From assembly GCF_028994805.1 (NCBI RefSeq), contig NZ_JAJQQP010000004.1, forward strand, positions 392,335-456,334: a stretch of 64,000 bases of DNA. Reading direction: 5' to 3'. Numbering within the stretch: position 1 is the stretch's first letter; each line of letters starts with the position of its first letter. The DNA comes from Promicromonospora iranensis (lineage in GTDB: Bacteria; Actinomycetota; Actinomycetes; Actinomycetales; Cellulomonadaceae). This document shows positions 34,495 through 42,824 of this stretch, in pieces. The position numbers and the translations under genes were made by a program. The notes beneath the pieces are model-generated. The model was not told the DNA's origin. It saw nothing but the letters and a program-made list of their open reading frames with translations, and ran no database searches.

Positions 34495-35742
34495 ATGAGC
34501 GAGCGCGTTGACGTGGAACAGCATCGGGCCGACGTCGCAGAGCTCCTCGCGGAGCTCGCCGACCGGCCCACGGAAGAGGTATCGATCCACCGGGGGGTGC
34601 TCGGGCGGGTGCTGGCGCGCGACGTCACCGCCCCCGTGCCGCTGCCCCGCTTCCGCAACTCACAGATGGACGGCTTCGCGGTGCGTGCCGCCGACGTCGC
34701 CCCGGCCGGGCCGGGCGCGCCCGTCACCCTGCCCGTGGTGGGGGACGTCGCCGCGGCGCCCGGCGAGCCGGCCCCGCTGGAGCCCGGCACCGCGGTCCGG
34801 ATCATGACCGGAGCGCCGGTACCCGACGGCGCCGACACCGTGGTTCCCGTCGAGGACACCGACCACGTGACCTTCAACGGTGTCCACGACGACTCGTCGG
34901 CCGCGTCGGCCAAGGTCGAGGTGGTCCGCGGGCGGGAGCCCGGGGAGTTCGTCCGGGAGCCCGGGTCCGACGTCGCCGAGGGTGCCGTCGTGCTGCGCGC
35001 CGGGACCGTCCTGGCACCGCACCACGTGGCGGCCGCCGCCGCGTGCGGCCTCACCCGGCTGACGGTCCGCGCACCCGTGTCGGTGGCCGTCGTCTCGACG
35101 GGGAGCGAGCTCGTCGCACCCGACGGCGAACCCGGCCCCGGCCAGGTCTGGGACGCGAACGGCCCGGCGCTCGCGGCCGCCGTCCGCGCGGCGGGCGGAC
35201 GCGTCGGTCTGCGCCTGAGCGTCCCCGACGACCCGGAGATCGTGCGGATGGGCCTGGAGCGCGCGGCGGCGCTGTGCGACGTCGTGCTCACCACCGGCGG
35301 CGTCAGCCAGGGCGCGTACGAGGTGGTCAAGGACGCCCTGCCGGAGATCACCTTCCGCTCGGTGGCGATGCAGCCCGGTGGGCCACAGGGCCTCGGGCGG
35401 GTCGCGGGCACGCCGGTGCTGGCGTTCCCCGGCAACCCCGTGAGCGCGCAGGTCTCGTTCGTCGTGTTCCTGCGCGACATCCTGCGGCAGGCCGGTGGCC
35501 TGCCGCCCGTGGAGGGCGTGCCCGCGGTGCTCGACGCCGCCGTCACCTCGCCGGACGGGAAGCGCCAGCTCCTGCGAGGAAGCTGGGTCGGTGACGCCGC
35601 GGCGGGTGCGCGGGTCGCGGTCGTCGGCGGCCCGGGGTCGCACCTCGTGGCGTCGATGGCTGCCGCGGACGTGCTGATCGACGTCCCCGCTGCCGCGACT
35701 ACGCTCGACGAGGGTGCCGAGGTGGCCACGTGGCCGCTGTGA
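34495..35742 (+). CDS. moeA: Molybdopterin molybdotransferase MoeA
   Basis: A 415-residue enzyme that inserts molybdate into adenylylated molybdopterin. Motifs in order: NSQMDGFAVRAADV, IMTGAPVPDGADTVVPVE, VVSTGSELVAPDG, TTGGVSQGAYEVVKDAL and FPGNPVSAQVSF. The C-terminal domain IV is complete. It is followed by moaE on the same strand with 31 bases between, and moaA lies convergent downstream, so three steps of molybdenum cofactor synthesis are grouped; moaC, moaD and mogA are not in the window. Confidence 0.95.
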   Translation: MSERVDVEQHRADVAELLAELADRPTEEVSIHRGVLGRVLARDVTAPVPLPRFRNSQMDGFAVRAADVAPAGPGAPVTLPVVGDVAAAPGEPAPLEPGTAVRIMTGAPVPDGADTVVPVEDTDHVTFNGVHDDSSAASAKVEVVRGREPGEFVREPGSDVAEGAVVLRAGTVLAPHHVAAAAACGLTRLTVRAPVSVAVVSTGSELVAPDGEPGPGQVWDANGPALAAAVRAAGGRVGLRLSVPDDPEIVRMGLERAAALCDVVLTTGGVSQGAYEVVKDALPEITFRSVAMQPGGPQGLGRVAGTPVLAFPGNPVSAQVSFVVFLRDILRQAGGLPPVEGVPAVLDAAVTSPDGKRQLLRGSWVGDAAAGARVAVVGGPGSHLVASMAAADVLIDVPAAATTLDEGAEVATWPL

Positions 35743-35773
35743 CGTCGCGTCCGGTGCCGGCGAGGGAGTGCTG

Positions 35774-36193
35774 ATGGACCAGGTGGTACGGGTGACGCAG
35801 GACGTGCTCGACGACGCCGTCGGCCGGGCCGTGGAGGCCGCGGTGGCGGCGCCCGAGTGCGGGGCCGTGGTGACGTTCCGCGGCGTGGTTCGTGACGACG
35901 ACGGTGGTCGCGACGTCACCAGCCTCGACTACGAGGCACACCCCGACGCGACCGCCGTCCTGGAAAAAGTGTGCCAGGCCGTGGCGGCCGAGACGGGCCT
36001 CCGGGTGGCGGCGACCCACCGGTACGGGCACCTCGAGGTGGGGGACGTCGCGCTCGTGGCGGCGGCGTCGGCGGGGCACCGCAAGGAGGCGTTCGAGGCA
36101 TGCTCCCTGCTGGTGGAGCGCATCAAGGCCGAGGTGCCGATCTGGAAGAAGCAGCAGTTCACCGACGGCGAGTCGGAGTGGGTCGGTCTGTAG
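35774..36193 (+). CDS. moaE: Molybdopterin synthase catalytic subunit MoaE
   Basis: A 139-residue protein that, with MoaD, adds sulfur to cyclic pyranopterin monophosphate. Conserved features: GAVVTFRGVVRD, THRYGHLEVGDVALVAAASAGHR, and KAEVPIWKKQQFTDG with the catalytic lysines. The ATG at 35774 has GAGGGA 7 bases upstream. The MoaD partner is not encoded next to it. Confidence 0.95.
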   Translation: MDQVVRVTQDVLDDAVGRAVEAAVAAPECGAVVTFRGVVRDDDGGRDVTSLDYEAHPDATAVLEKVCQAVAAETGLRVAATHRYGHLEVGDVALVAAASAGHRKEAFEACSLLVERIKAEVPIWKKQQFTDGESEWVGL

Positions 36194-36231
36194 CCGGCCG
36201 GAGTACCGAGCTCGGTCCGGCAGGTGCGGGC

Positions 36232-37374
36232 TCAGCCCCCGATCGCGCCCATGCTGCGCTCGGTCTGCGCGAACGCGTCGGCCGCCAGCTCGACCGCGTC
36301 GCTGCCGTGCGCGCGGGGCTTGGCCCACATCGCGGCGCGCCAGGCGTCGCCCACCTCGTCGTCCGTGGCGCCGGCCCGGAGCAGGGCCTTGAGGTCGGTC
36401 TCCTCGTTGCCGAAGAGGCACGAGCGGACGGTGCCCTCCGCGGTCAGCCGGGTGCGGTCGCAGGCCCCGCAGAACGAACGGGTCACCGACGCGATGATCC
36501 CGACCGTCGCCGGGCCCTCGTCCACCAGCCACTCCTCCGCCGGGGCCGAGGGGTCCTCGCGGCCGGCCGGGGTGAGCGTGAAGCGGGACCCCAGCACGCC
36601 GAGCAGGTCGGCGGCGCTCACGACGTCGTCCCGCGTCCACTGCCCGTCCGCGTCGAGCGGCATCTCCTCGATGAAGCGCAGGTTGCAGCCGTGCTCCACG
36701 GCCCAGGCGAGCAGGTCGGCGGCGCCCGCCAGGGTCTCGGGCAGGAGCACCGCGTTGATCTTGACCGGAGCCAGCCCGGCGGCGAGCGCGGCGCGGATGC
36801 CGACCAGCACGTCGTCCAGGCGGTCACGCCGGGTCAGGGTCGCGAACGTCTCCCGGTCCACCGTGTCGAGCGAGACGTTGACGCGGTCCAGCCCGGCCGC
36901 GACCAGCGCTTTCACCCGCTTGTCCAGGCCGAGGGCGTTCGAGGTCATGGCGATGCGGACCCGCTCCGCCGACGTCGGCGTGCCCGGCGTCGTGCCCGGA
37001 CGCGGCGCGGCCATCGCGTCGTCGGCCGCGGTGCGTGCCGCGCCGATGATCTTCTCCAGGTCACGTCGCATGAGCGGCTCGCCACCGGTGAACCGGATGT
37101 CGCGGATGCCGAGGTCACGGACACCGATGCCGACGAGCCGGCCGATCTCGTCCGGCGTCATCAGCTCGTCCTGCGGCACCAGGGGCAGGCCCTCGGCGGG
37201 CATGCAGTACGTGCAGCGCAGTGAGCACGCGGTGGTGATCGAGACGCGCAGGTCGCGCGCGACGCGTCCGTACCGGTCGACGAGCAGCGGTGTCTCGGGA
37301 CGTGGTCGGCCGCCCGGGGTGGCAGCGCGCCGGGGCACGCCTCGCACCGACGGGATCCCGAGTGTGACTGCCAT
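36232..37374 (-). CDS. moaA: GTP 3',8-cyclase MoaA
   Basis: A 380-residue radical-SAM enzyme for the first step of molybdopterin synthesis. The N-terminal cluster motif is [21 protein letters not shown] is the SAM-binding loop; the second cluster is in [22 protein letters not shown]. The chain ends in GG, as required in MoaA for activity. A Pro/Thr-rich insertion ([11 protein letters not shown]) after the SAM loop is unusual. It is convergent with moaE, with 38 bases between stops. Confidence 0.95.
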   Translation of the reverse strand: MAVTLGIPSVRGVPRRAATPGGRPRPETPLLVDRYGRVARDLRVSITTACSLRCTYCMPAEGLPLVPQDELMTPDEIGRLVGIGVRDLGIRDIRFTGGEPLMRRDLEKIIGAARTAADDAMAAPRPGTTPGTPTSAERVRIAMTSNALGLDKRVKALVAAGLDRVNVSLDTVDRETFATLTRRDRLDDVLVGIRAALAAGLAPVKINAVLLPETLAGAADLLAWAVEHGCNLRFIEEMPLDADGQWTRDDVVSAADLLGVLGSRFTLTPAGREDPSAPAEEWLVDEGPATVGIIASVTRSFCGACDRTRLTAEGTVRSCLFGNEETDLKALLRAGATDDEVGDAWRAAMWAKPRAHGSDAVELAADAFAQTERSMGAIGG

Positions 37375-37431
37375 GTCCCGAGAGTAGTCCAGGACCTATC
37401 CCCGGTAGCAGGGCTGCCTACGATGTGGCCC

Positions 37432-38340
37432 ATGACGGACAACCTCATCGCGATCATCGGCCCCGGTGCGATCGGTGGCCTGGTGGCGGGCATGCTCCAG
37501 CGGGCGGGGCACGACGTCGTCGTGGTCGCCCGCGAGAAGACCGCCCGGCAGGTCACCGAGCACGGTCTCGACATCGAGACCGACGAGTTCGGGACGTGGC
37601 ACGCCCCGCTGACCGCGACGACGGAGGTCCCGCACGGCGCGCGCGTGATCGTGGCGGTCAAGGCGGAGGGTGTGTCGGACGCCGCCCGGCTGCTCGCCGG
37701 CACCGCGCCGGCCGAGGTGCTGTCGCTGCTCAACGGTCTGGACCACGTCGACCTGCTGCGGACGGCGCTGCCCGGCGTGCGGGTGGTCGGCGCCACCATC
37801 GCCGGCGAGACGCTACGGACCGGGGCGGGCGGCTTCGGCCCGGCCCTGGTCCGGCACCGCGGCACCCTGCTGCGGGCGGTCGTGCCCGACGACGCCGCGG
37901 AGCTCGGCCTGGTCGCCGCGCTCCGGGACACCTCGATCGAGGTGCTCACCGGGGGGACCGAGGCCGAGGTGCTGTGGAAGAAGCTGCGCTTCCTCGCGCC
38001 TCTCGCGCTGCTGACGTCGGCATGGGCGACCGGCATCGGGGACGCGCTGACCCGTGACCCCGCACTGACGTCCGGCCTGCTGGCCGAGATCGCCGCGGCC
38101 GCCACCGCCGAGGGCGTGCCGACCACGGGCGAGGACCTGCACGGCATCCTCGGCGGCTTCCCCGCGCCGATGCGCTCGTCGCTGCAGGCGGACATCGAGG
38201 CAGGCCGGGAGGGTGAGCTCGACGCGATCGGCGGGGCGGTGCGCCGCCGGGCGGCGGCTCACGGCATCGCCACCCCGGTGCTGGACGACGTCATCGGCCG
38301 GATCGGCGCCCGTGTCGCGGAAGCCGACCGGCCGTCCTGA
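37432..38340 (+). CDS. Ketopantoate reductase family (PanE/ApbA) protein
   Basis: A 302-residue NADPH-dependent dehydrogenase. It opens with IAIIGPGAIGGLVAGMLQRAGHD, then VIVAVKAEG, LLNGLDH and the Lys in LWKKLRFLAPLALLTS, which is the catalytic-lysine region. The C-terminal helical domain carries SSLQADIEAGREGELDAIGG, the family substrate-binding motif. It may reduce ketopantoate for CoA synthesis, but many paralogues act on other 2-oxo acids. An ATG at 37423 is an alternative start. Confidence 0.87.
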   Translation: MTDNLIAIIGPGAIGGLVAGMLQRAGHDVVVVAREKTARQVTEHGLDIETDEFGTWHAPLTATTEVPHGARVIVAVKAEGVSDAARLLAGTAPAEVLSLLNGLDHVDLLRTALPGVRVVGATIAGETLRTGAGGFGPALVRHRGTLLRAVVPDDAAELGLVAALRDTSIEVLTGGTEAEVLWKKLRFLAPLALLTSAWATGIGDALTRDPALTSGLLAEIAAAATAEGVPTTGEDLHGILGGFPAPMRSSLQADIEAGREGELDAIGGAVRRRAAAHGIATPVLDDVIGRIGARVAEADRPS

Positions 38341-38349
38341 GCGTCAGAG

Positions 38350-38369
38350 TGCCCGACGCCGGTCGGGCA
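38350..38369. terminator. Bidirectional hairpin between convergent genes
   Basis: TGCCCGAC-GCCG-GTCGGGCA, a perfect 8-bp stem in the 35-base gap between the panE-like and universal-stress genes. Confidence 0.65.
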
Positions 38370-38375
38370 GCGGCG

Positions 38376-38759
38376 TCAGGCGTAGCCCGCCTTGACGACC
38401 AGCACGGGGGCGGGGGAGTCGAGCAGCACCCGCTGCGTCGTCGACCCGACGAGGAACTTGCCGACCGACGAGTGCTTGCGCGAGCCGATGACCACGAGGT
38501 CGGCCGAGACGGCCTCCGCCTGGTCGACGATCGCGTCGGCGACGTCGGCGTGCTCGGGCCGGAACACGATCGGCGCGACCGTGACGCTGCCGGGGACGGT
38601 GTCGAGCAGGTGCGCGAGCGCCGCGGGGACCTTCGGCCCCACCTGCGGTGTCAGCACGAGGACGGCGAGCTCCTGCTCGCGTCGCGTCGCCTCGGTGACG
38701 GCGGCGCGCATCGCGGCCTCACCCTGGGGTGACTCGTTGTACGCCACGAGGACGGTCAT
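38376..38759 (-). CDS. Universal stress protein (UspA family)
   Basis: A 127-residue single Usp domain: MTVLVAYNESPQGEAAM at the start, DLVVIGSRKHSSVGKFLVGS and SPAPVLVVK at the end. The ATP-binding motif G-2x-G-9x-G(S/T) is degenerate because the second glycine is Lys, so ATP binding is uncertain. An AAGGA site precedes the ATG at 38759. Confidence 0.9.
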   Translation of the reverse strand: MTVLVAYNESPQGEAAMRAAVTEATRREQELAVLVLTPQVGPKVPAALAHLLDTVPGSVTVAPIVFRPEHADVADAIVDQAEAVSADLVVIGSRKHSSVGKFLVGSTTQRVLLDSPAPVLVVKAGYA

Positions 38760-38976
38760 CGGTCCTTGCACCTCCGGACAGGTTCGCCGGGTGTCACCCC
38801 TGCTGGTGAAACTCTCTCACATGTCCAGGTCACTGGCAGTCGTCCGCTGCCACGTGATACGACGCCGGGCACGTCGAGACCATCTTTCGTTCCCCCCGGT
38901 GCGCCGGACTTGTATGGTCCAGTTGCTTGCAGCGTCCGGGCGAGCGTCCCGGGTAGGAGCGAACGAGGAGCACGTC

Positions 38977-40098
38977 ATGGGCCTGCTGGACAAGATCAAG
39001 GGTGAGCTGGTCGACATCGTCGAATGGCTCGACGACACGCGCGACACCATCGTGTGGCGGTTCCCGCGCTACGAGAACGAGATCAAGATGGGTGCCCGGC
39101 TCGTCGTCCGCGAGTCGCAGGCCGCCGTCTTCGTCAACGAGGGCCTGATCGCCGACGTGTTCGAGCCCGGCACCTACACGCTCGAGACCCAGAACCTGCC
39201 CGTGCTCTCGACGCTGAAGGGCTGGAAGCACGGCTTCCACTCGCCCTTCAAGGCGGAGGTGTATTTCGTCAGCACCCGCCAGTTCACCGACCTCAAGTGG
39301 GGCACCAAGAACCCCGTCATGATGCGGGACCCGGAGCTGGGCATGGTGCGGTTGCGCGCCTTCGGGGCGTTCGCCGCCCGCGTGGTCGACCCCCAGAAGC
39401 TCCTGCGCGAGCTGGTCGGCACCGACCCGCAGTTCCGCACCGACGAGGTGCACGAGTACCTGCGGCAGAACGTCGTGAGCCACCTGGCGAGCGCGCTCGC
39501 GTCCGCCGGCATCCCGGTGATCGACCTCGCTGCCCACCACGAGCGGCTCGGCGACCAGCTCGCCGTCAAGCTCACCGAGGAGCTCGCGGGGCTCGGCATC
39601 TCGGTGCCGAACTTCGTCATCGAGAACATCTCCCTGCCGCCCGAGGTGGAGCAGGCGCTCGACAAGCGCACGTCCATGGGCATCGTCTCGTCCGGCACCG
39701 TGGGCAGCATGGCCTCCTTCCAGCAGTTCCAGGCCGGCCAGGCGATGGAGGCCGCGGCCGACGGCGGTGGCAGCGCCGGCGCCGTGATCGGCATGGGGCT
39801 CGGGCAGTCGGTGGGCAACGCGATCGTGCCGCCCACGCCCGCCGCGCCGGCGCAGCCCGCCCAGCCCGTCGCGGCATCGGGCCCGCCGCCGATGCCCGGC
39901 TGGTACCTCGGCAACGGTGGCGCGCAGACCGGCCCGTTCGACGACGCCGCTCTGGCCGCCCAGGCCGCCGCCGGCACGCTGACGCCCGGCACGCTGATCT
40001 GGCGCGCCGGCATGGCGAGCTGGGAGCCGGCGTCGTCGGTGCCCGACGTGGCGAAGCACCTCGGCGCGACCCCGCCGCCCCTCCCGCCGCAGGCCTGA
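38977..40098 (+). CDS. SPFH-domain protein with C-terminal GYF_2 domain (YdjI-like)
   Basis: A 373-residue protein with a GAGGAG site. Residues about 20-250 form an SPFH/Band-7 domain of the 'virion core protein'/YdjI type: TIVWRFPRYENEIKMGARL, VFEPGTYTLETQNLPVLSTLKGW, LRAFGAFAARVVDP and IENISLPPEVEQALDKRTSMG. A Gly/Ala and Pro-rich linker leads to a GYF_2 domain (GWYLGNGGAQTGPFDDAAL to ASWEPAS, about 306-360). There is no membrane helix, so it is probably recruited to the membrane. It is the first of three closely spaced genes with two zinc-ribbon proteins. Bacillus YdjI assembles with the membrane protein YdjG and PspA; a similar envelope-stress scaffold is inferred here. Confidence 0.88.
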   Translation: MGLLDKIKGELVDIVEWLDDTRDTIVWRFPRYENEIKMGARLVVRESQAAVFVNEGLIADVFEPGTYTLETQNLPVLSTLKGWKHGFHSPFKAEVYFVSTRQFTDLKWGTKNPVMMRDPELGMVRLRAFGAFAARVVDPQKLLRELVGTDPQFRTDEVHEYLRQNVVSHLASALASAGIPVIDLAAHHERLGDQLAVKLTEELAGLGISVPNFVIENISLPPEVEQALDKRTSMGIVSSGTVGSMASFQQFQAGQAMEAAADGGGSAGAVIGMGLGQSVGNAIVPPTPAAPAQPAQPVAASGPPPMPGWYLGNGGAQTGPFDDAALAAQAAAGTLTPGTLIWRAGMASWEPASSVPDVAKHLGATPPPLPPQA

Positions 40099-40100
40099 GG

Positions 40101-41297
40101 ATGGCGGAGCTCACCGAGGGCGGTACGACCGCCCACCGTTCCTACCCGTGCGAGCAGTGCGGGGCCAGCGTCGAGTTCGCTGCCGGGACCGGGACGCTGA
40201 CCTGCCCGTACTGCTCGCACGCGCAGCAGGTCGTACCCGCCGGTGGCGAGGTGCGCGAGCACGACTTCGCGGCCCTCGCCGCGATGCAGCGTCCGGCCGC
40301 CCCGGCGACGCACGACTACCGCTGCGGCACGTGCGGGGCCATGACGACCAGCGACCACCTGTCGCAGAAGTGCGGGTTCTGCGGGTCGCCGATGGTCGCG
40401 GAGGTCGAAGGGCTCGGGCTGGTCCAGCCGGAGGCGGTGCTCCCGTTCGGCGTCGACCGGCCGGCCATGCAGAGCGCGCTGCAGAAGTGGGTGCGTTCGC
40501 GGTGGTTCGCGCCGTCGGCGCTCAAGAAGGTGGTGTCCGCCGAGCAGGCGCACGGCGTCTACCTGCCGCACTGGACGTTCGACGCGCAGACCCGGTCCGA
40601 CTACACGGGCCAGCGCGGCGAGCACTACTGGGTCACCGAGACGTACACGACCACCGACTCCGAGGGGCGCAGCCAGACCCAGACCCGGCAGGTGCAGAAG
40701 ACGCGCTGGTACCCCGCCAGGGGCACGGTGGCGCGGGACTTCGACGACGTGCTGGTGGCGGGGACGCGGCGGGTCATGCCCGAGCACCTGGCCAAGCTGA
40801 GCCCGTGGCCGCTGGAGCAGGCGGCGGCGTACCAGCCGGACTACCTCGCGGGCTACGAGACCCTGCGGTACGACGTCGAGCCCGAGGCCGGGCTCGACGC
40901 CGCCAAGGGGAAGATGGCGCCGGTCATCGAGAACGACTGCGAGCGGGACATCGGTGGTGACGTGCAGCGGGTGCACCGCGTCGACACGAGCTACTTCGAG
41001 GTGACGTACAAGCTCCTGCTGCTGCCCGTGTGGATCGCCACGTACCTGTACGGCGGCAAGCCGTTCCAGGTGCTGGTCAACGCACGCACCGCCGAGGTGG
41101 TGGGCGAGCGTCCGTGGTCGGCCTGGAAGATCACGTTCGCGGTCCTCGCGGCGCTGGTCCTCGTCGCCGCGATCGTGTGGGCGGTCGTGGCGGCCCAGGA
41201 CGGCGGTACGGCGAGCGTCGTCTACTCAGGGCTCTCGCTGTTGGGCGATCCCGGGTCTCATGAGAATGTGAGGCTCCACGCGGGACCTGGCACCTGA
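40101..41297 (+). CDS. Zinc-ribbon membrane protein (YdjG-like)
   Basis: A 398-residue protein starting 2 bases after the SPFH gene. The N-terminus holds two zinc ribbons: CEQCGAS...CPYC and CGTCGAM...CGFCGSP. A middle domain contains LPHWTFDAQTRSDYTGQRGE and TETYTTTDSEGRSQTQ. Near the C-terminus is a membrane region (ITFAVLAALVLVAAIVWAVVA), preceded by LLLLPVWIATYLYGGKPFQ. The arrangement resembles Bacillus YdjG and DNA-helicase-PriA-like zinc-ribbon proteins of unknown function. It is probably the membrane anchor for the SPFH protein. Confidence 0.82.
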   Translation: MAELTEGGTTAHRSYPCEQCGASVEFAAGTGTLTCPYCSHAQQVVPAGGEVREHDFAALAAMQRPAAPATHDYRCGTCGAMTTSDHLSQKCGFCGSPMVAEVEGLGLVQPEAVLPFGVDRPAMQSALQKWVRSRWFAPSALKKVVSAEQAHGVYLPHWTFDAQTRSDYTGQRGEHYWVTETYTTTDSEGRSQTQTRQVQKTRWYPARGTVARDFDDVLVAGTRRVMPEHLAKLSPWPLEQAAAYQPDYLAGYETLRYDVEPEAGLDAAKGKMAPVIENDCERDIGGDVQRVHRVDTSYFEVTYKLLLLPVWIATYLYGGKPFQVLVNARTAEVVGERPWSAWKITFAVLAALVLVAAIVWAVVAAQDGGTASVVYSGLSLLGDPGSHENVRLHAGPGT

Positions 41298-41373
41298 CCA
41301 GGGCGCCACGGAACCGTACGACCGGCCCGTCCGTTGGGTGACCGGCAGACGACGACCGCAAGGAGACCACACG

Positions 41374-41781
41374 ATGCTGTGCCCCATCGACCAGACCACG
41401 CTCGTCATGTCCGAGCGCAAGGGGATCGAGATCGACTACTGCCCCACGTGCCGTGGCGTGTGGCTCGACCGCGGTGAGCTCGACAAGGTCATCGATCGCT
41501 CCGTCGAGACGGAGATCGCGGCCGAGAACCGGCCGGCGCCGTCGGCTCCCGGGGCCCCAGCACCGATGGCCCCGCCCGTGCCGAACCCTGTGCAGGCGGG
41601 TCCCTACGGCTCCCCGCAGCCGGCCTACGACCCGCGCTACGACGACCGTCGCCGCGACGACGACCGTCGCTACGACCGGGACCAGGACCGTGACCGCCGG
41701 TACGACGGCGACCGCCGGTACGACCCGCGCTACAAGAAGAAGCGCAAGGAGTCCTTCCTGGAGAACCTCTTCGACTTCTGA
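41374..41781 (+). CDS. zf-TFIIB-type zinc-ribbon protein
   Basis: A 135-residue protein with AAGGAG upstream. The N-terminal zf-TFIIB domain has CPID and CPTCRGVWLDRGELD. The rest is a Pro/Ala linker, then a strongly charged Asp/Arg/Tyr repeat region (YDDRRRDD, YDRDQDRDRRYD, YDGDRRYDPRY), a KKKRK patch and the hydrophobic end FLENLFDF. Such low-complexity charged tails can bind nucleic acids or form condensates. It ends the three-gene cluster. Confidence 0.87.
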   Translation: MLCPIDQTTLVMSERKGIEIDYCPTCRGVWLDRGELDKVIDRSVETEIAAENRPAPSAPGAPAPMAPPVPNPVQAGPYGSPQPAYDPRYDDRRRDDDRRYDRDQDRDRRYDGDRRYDPRYKKKRKESFLENLFDF

Positions 41782-41823
41782 CGGAGCGTCGTCAGACCGG
41801 AAGTGCGCTTCTGCCCCGTGATT

Positions 41824-41854
41824 CGGCCCGAAACGCTCGAGACGGTTCGGGCCG
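41824..41854 (+). terminator. Hairpin after the zinc-ribbon cluster
   Basis: CGGCCCGAA (41824-41832) pairs with TTCGGGCCG (41846-41854) around 13 bases. An outer 8-bp pair AAGTGCGC (41801-41808) / GCGCACTT (41870-41877) encloses it, giving a two-tier structure 20 bases after the stop. Confidence 0.6.
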
Positions 41855-41898
41855 GGCCGCTGGGTGGCGGCGCACTTTCGCGTTTCCTGCCGCGAAGC

Positions 41899-41929
41899 TT
41901 GACCTCAGGTTTGGTTGAGGTTCTAGCGT
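41899..41929 (+). promoter_or_regulatory. SoxR-box-like promoter with 19-bp spacer
   Basis: TTGACC (-35, 41899-41904) and TAGCGT (-10, 41924-41929) are separated by 19 bases, the spacing used by MerR-family activators. Between them lies ACCTCA (41902-41907), eight bases, TGAGGT (41916-41921), the same arms and spacing as the SoxR box. The start codon of the LLM oxidoreductase is at 41982. Confidence 0.72.
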
Positions 41930-41981
41930 CGTGCCGGACATGACGAGCGGCTGCCGGCCGCGATCTGCGAGGGAGCCGTTG

Positions 41982-42824
41982 ATGAGTGAGCTCGAGCTGG
42001 GACGACTGGGCCTGGTGCTGAACGTGGCGGACGACCGCGCCCACATCGAGGAGGCCGCTGAGGCCGAGCGGCTGGGGATCTCGACGCTGTGGCTGCCCGG
42101 TGGGCAGCTGGAGTCGCTGGAGCCGCTGGTCGAGCTGCTGCGCGCGACGGAGAAGGTGGCCGTCGCCCCGGCGATCATCCCGCTGGACCTCCACGGGGCC
42201 GCGGATGTCGCTCGACTCGTTAGCCTCCTGGACGACGGCGAGGCGGCACGGTTCGTCGCCGGCTTCGGTGCTTCCCAGCGGGAGGCCCGGCCGCTGGCCG
42301 GGCTACGCGCGTTCCTCGACGAGCTGGACGCGACGGGCGTGCCGGTACCTGCCGGTCGCCGGCTCGTCGCGGCGCTCGGCCCGCGCAAGCTGGAGCTCGC
42401 CCGCGAGCGGGCGGCGGGCGCGATCATGATGCTGGTGACGCCCGGCGTCACATCGCGGGCCTGGGAGATCCTCGGTCCGGACGCGACGCTGGTGGTGCAC
42501 CAGCCGGTCGTGCTGGACACCGACGTGGACCGTGGCCGGCAGACCGTGCGCGGGATGCTGGGCTTCCTGCTGAACGTCGGTGGGTACGCGGCGAACATGC
42601 GCCGGATGGGCTTCGGTGACCGTGACATCGCCGACGTGAGCGACGAGCTGGTCGACGCTGTGGCGACCGTCGGTGACGCCGACGCGATCGTCGCGGGTGT
42701 GCGGGCACACCTGGACGCCGGCGCTGATCACGTGGCGTTGTCCGTCCTCTCCGACGGCACCCAGCCGGGCCCGATCGAGGTGGCGCGCGCGGTAGCTGCC
42801 GCAAACCCGGCCCTGGCCCGGTAG
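41982..42824 (+). CDS. LLM-class F420-dependent oxidoreductase (TIGR03620-like)
   Basis: A 280-residue luciferase-like TIM barrel. LGRLGLVLNV opens the barrel, then AAEAERLGISTLWLPGG, RFVAGFGASQREARPLAGL and the C-terminal ADHVALSVLSDG. This matches small actinobacterial LLM proteins thought to use F420. The ATG at 41982 has GAGGGA 8 bases upstream; an earlier GTG (41931) is less likely. A SoxR-box-like promoter suggests induction by redox-active compounds. Its last 97 bases overlap the convergent HNH gene. Confidence 0.82.
   Translation: MSELELGRLGLVLNVADDRAHIEEAAEAERLGISTLWLPGGQLESLEPLVELLRATEKVAVAPAIIPLDLHGAADVARLVSLLDDGEAARFVAGFGASQREARPLAGLRAFLDELDATGVPVPAGRRLVAALGPRKLELARERAAGAIMMLVTPGVTSRAWEILGPDATLVVHQPVVLDTDVDRGRQTVRGMLGFLLNVGGYAANMRRMGFGDRDIADVSDELVDAVATVGDADAIVAGVRAHLDAGADHVALSVLSDGTQPGPIEVARAVAAANPALAR

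Noticed and set aside
39174..40976. 600-codon antisense frame across the SPFH and zinc-ribbon genes
   Set aside because: Spans two well-supported genes and their junction; composition is typical of antisense GC-rich frames.
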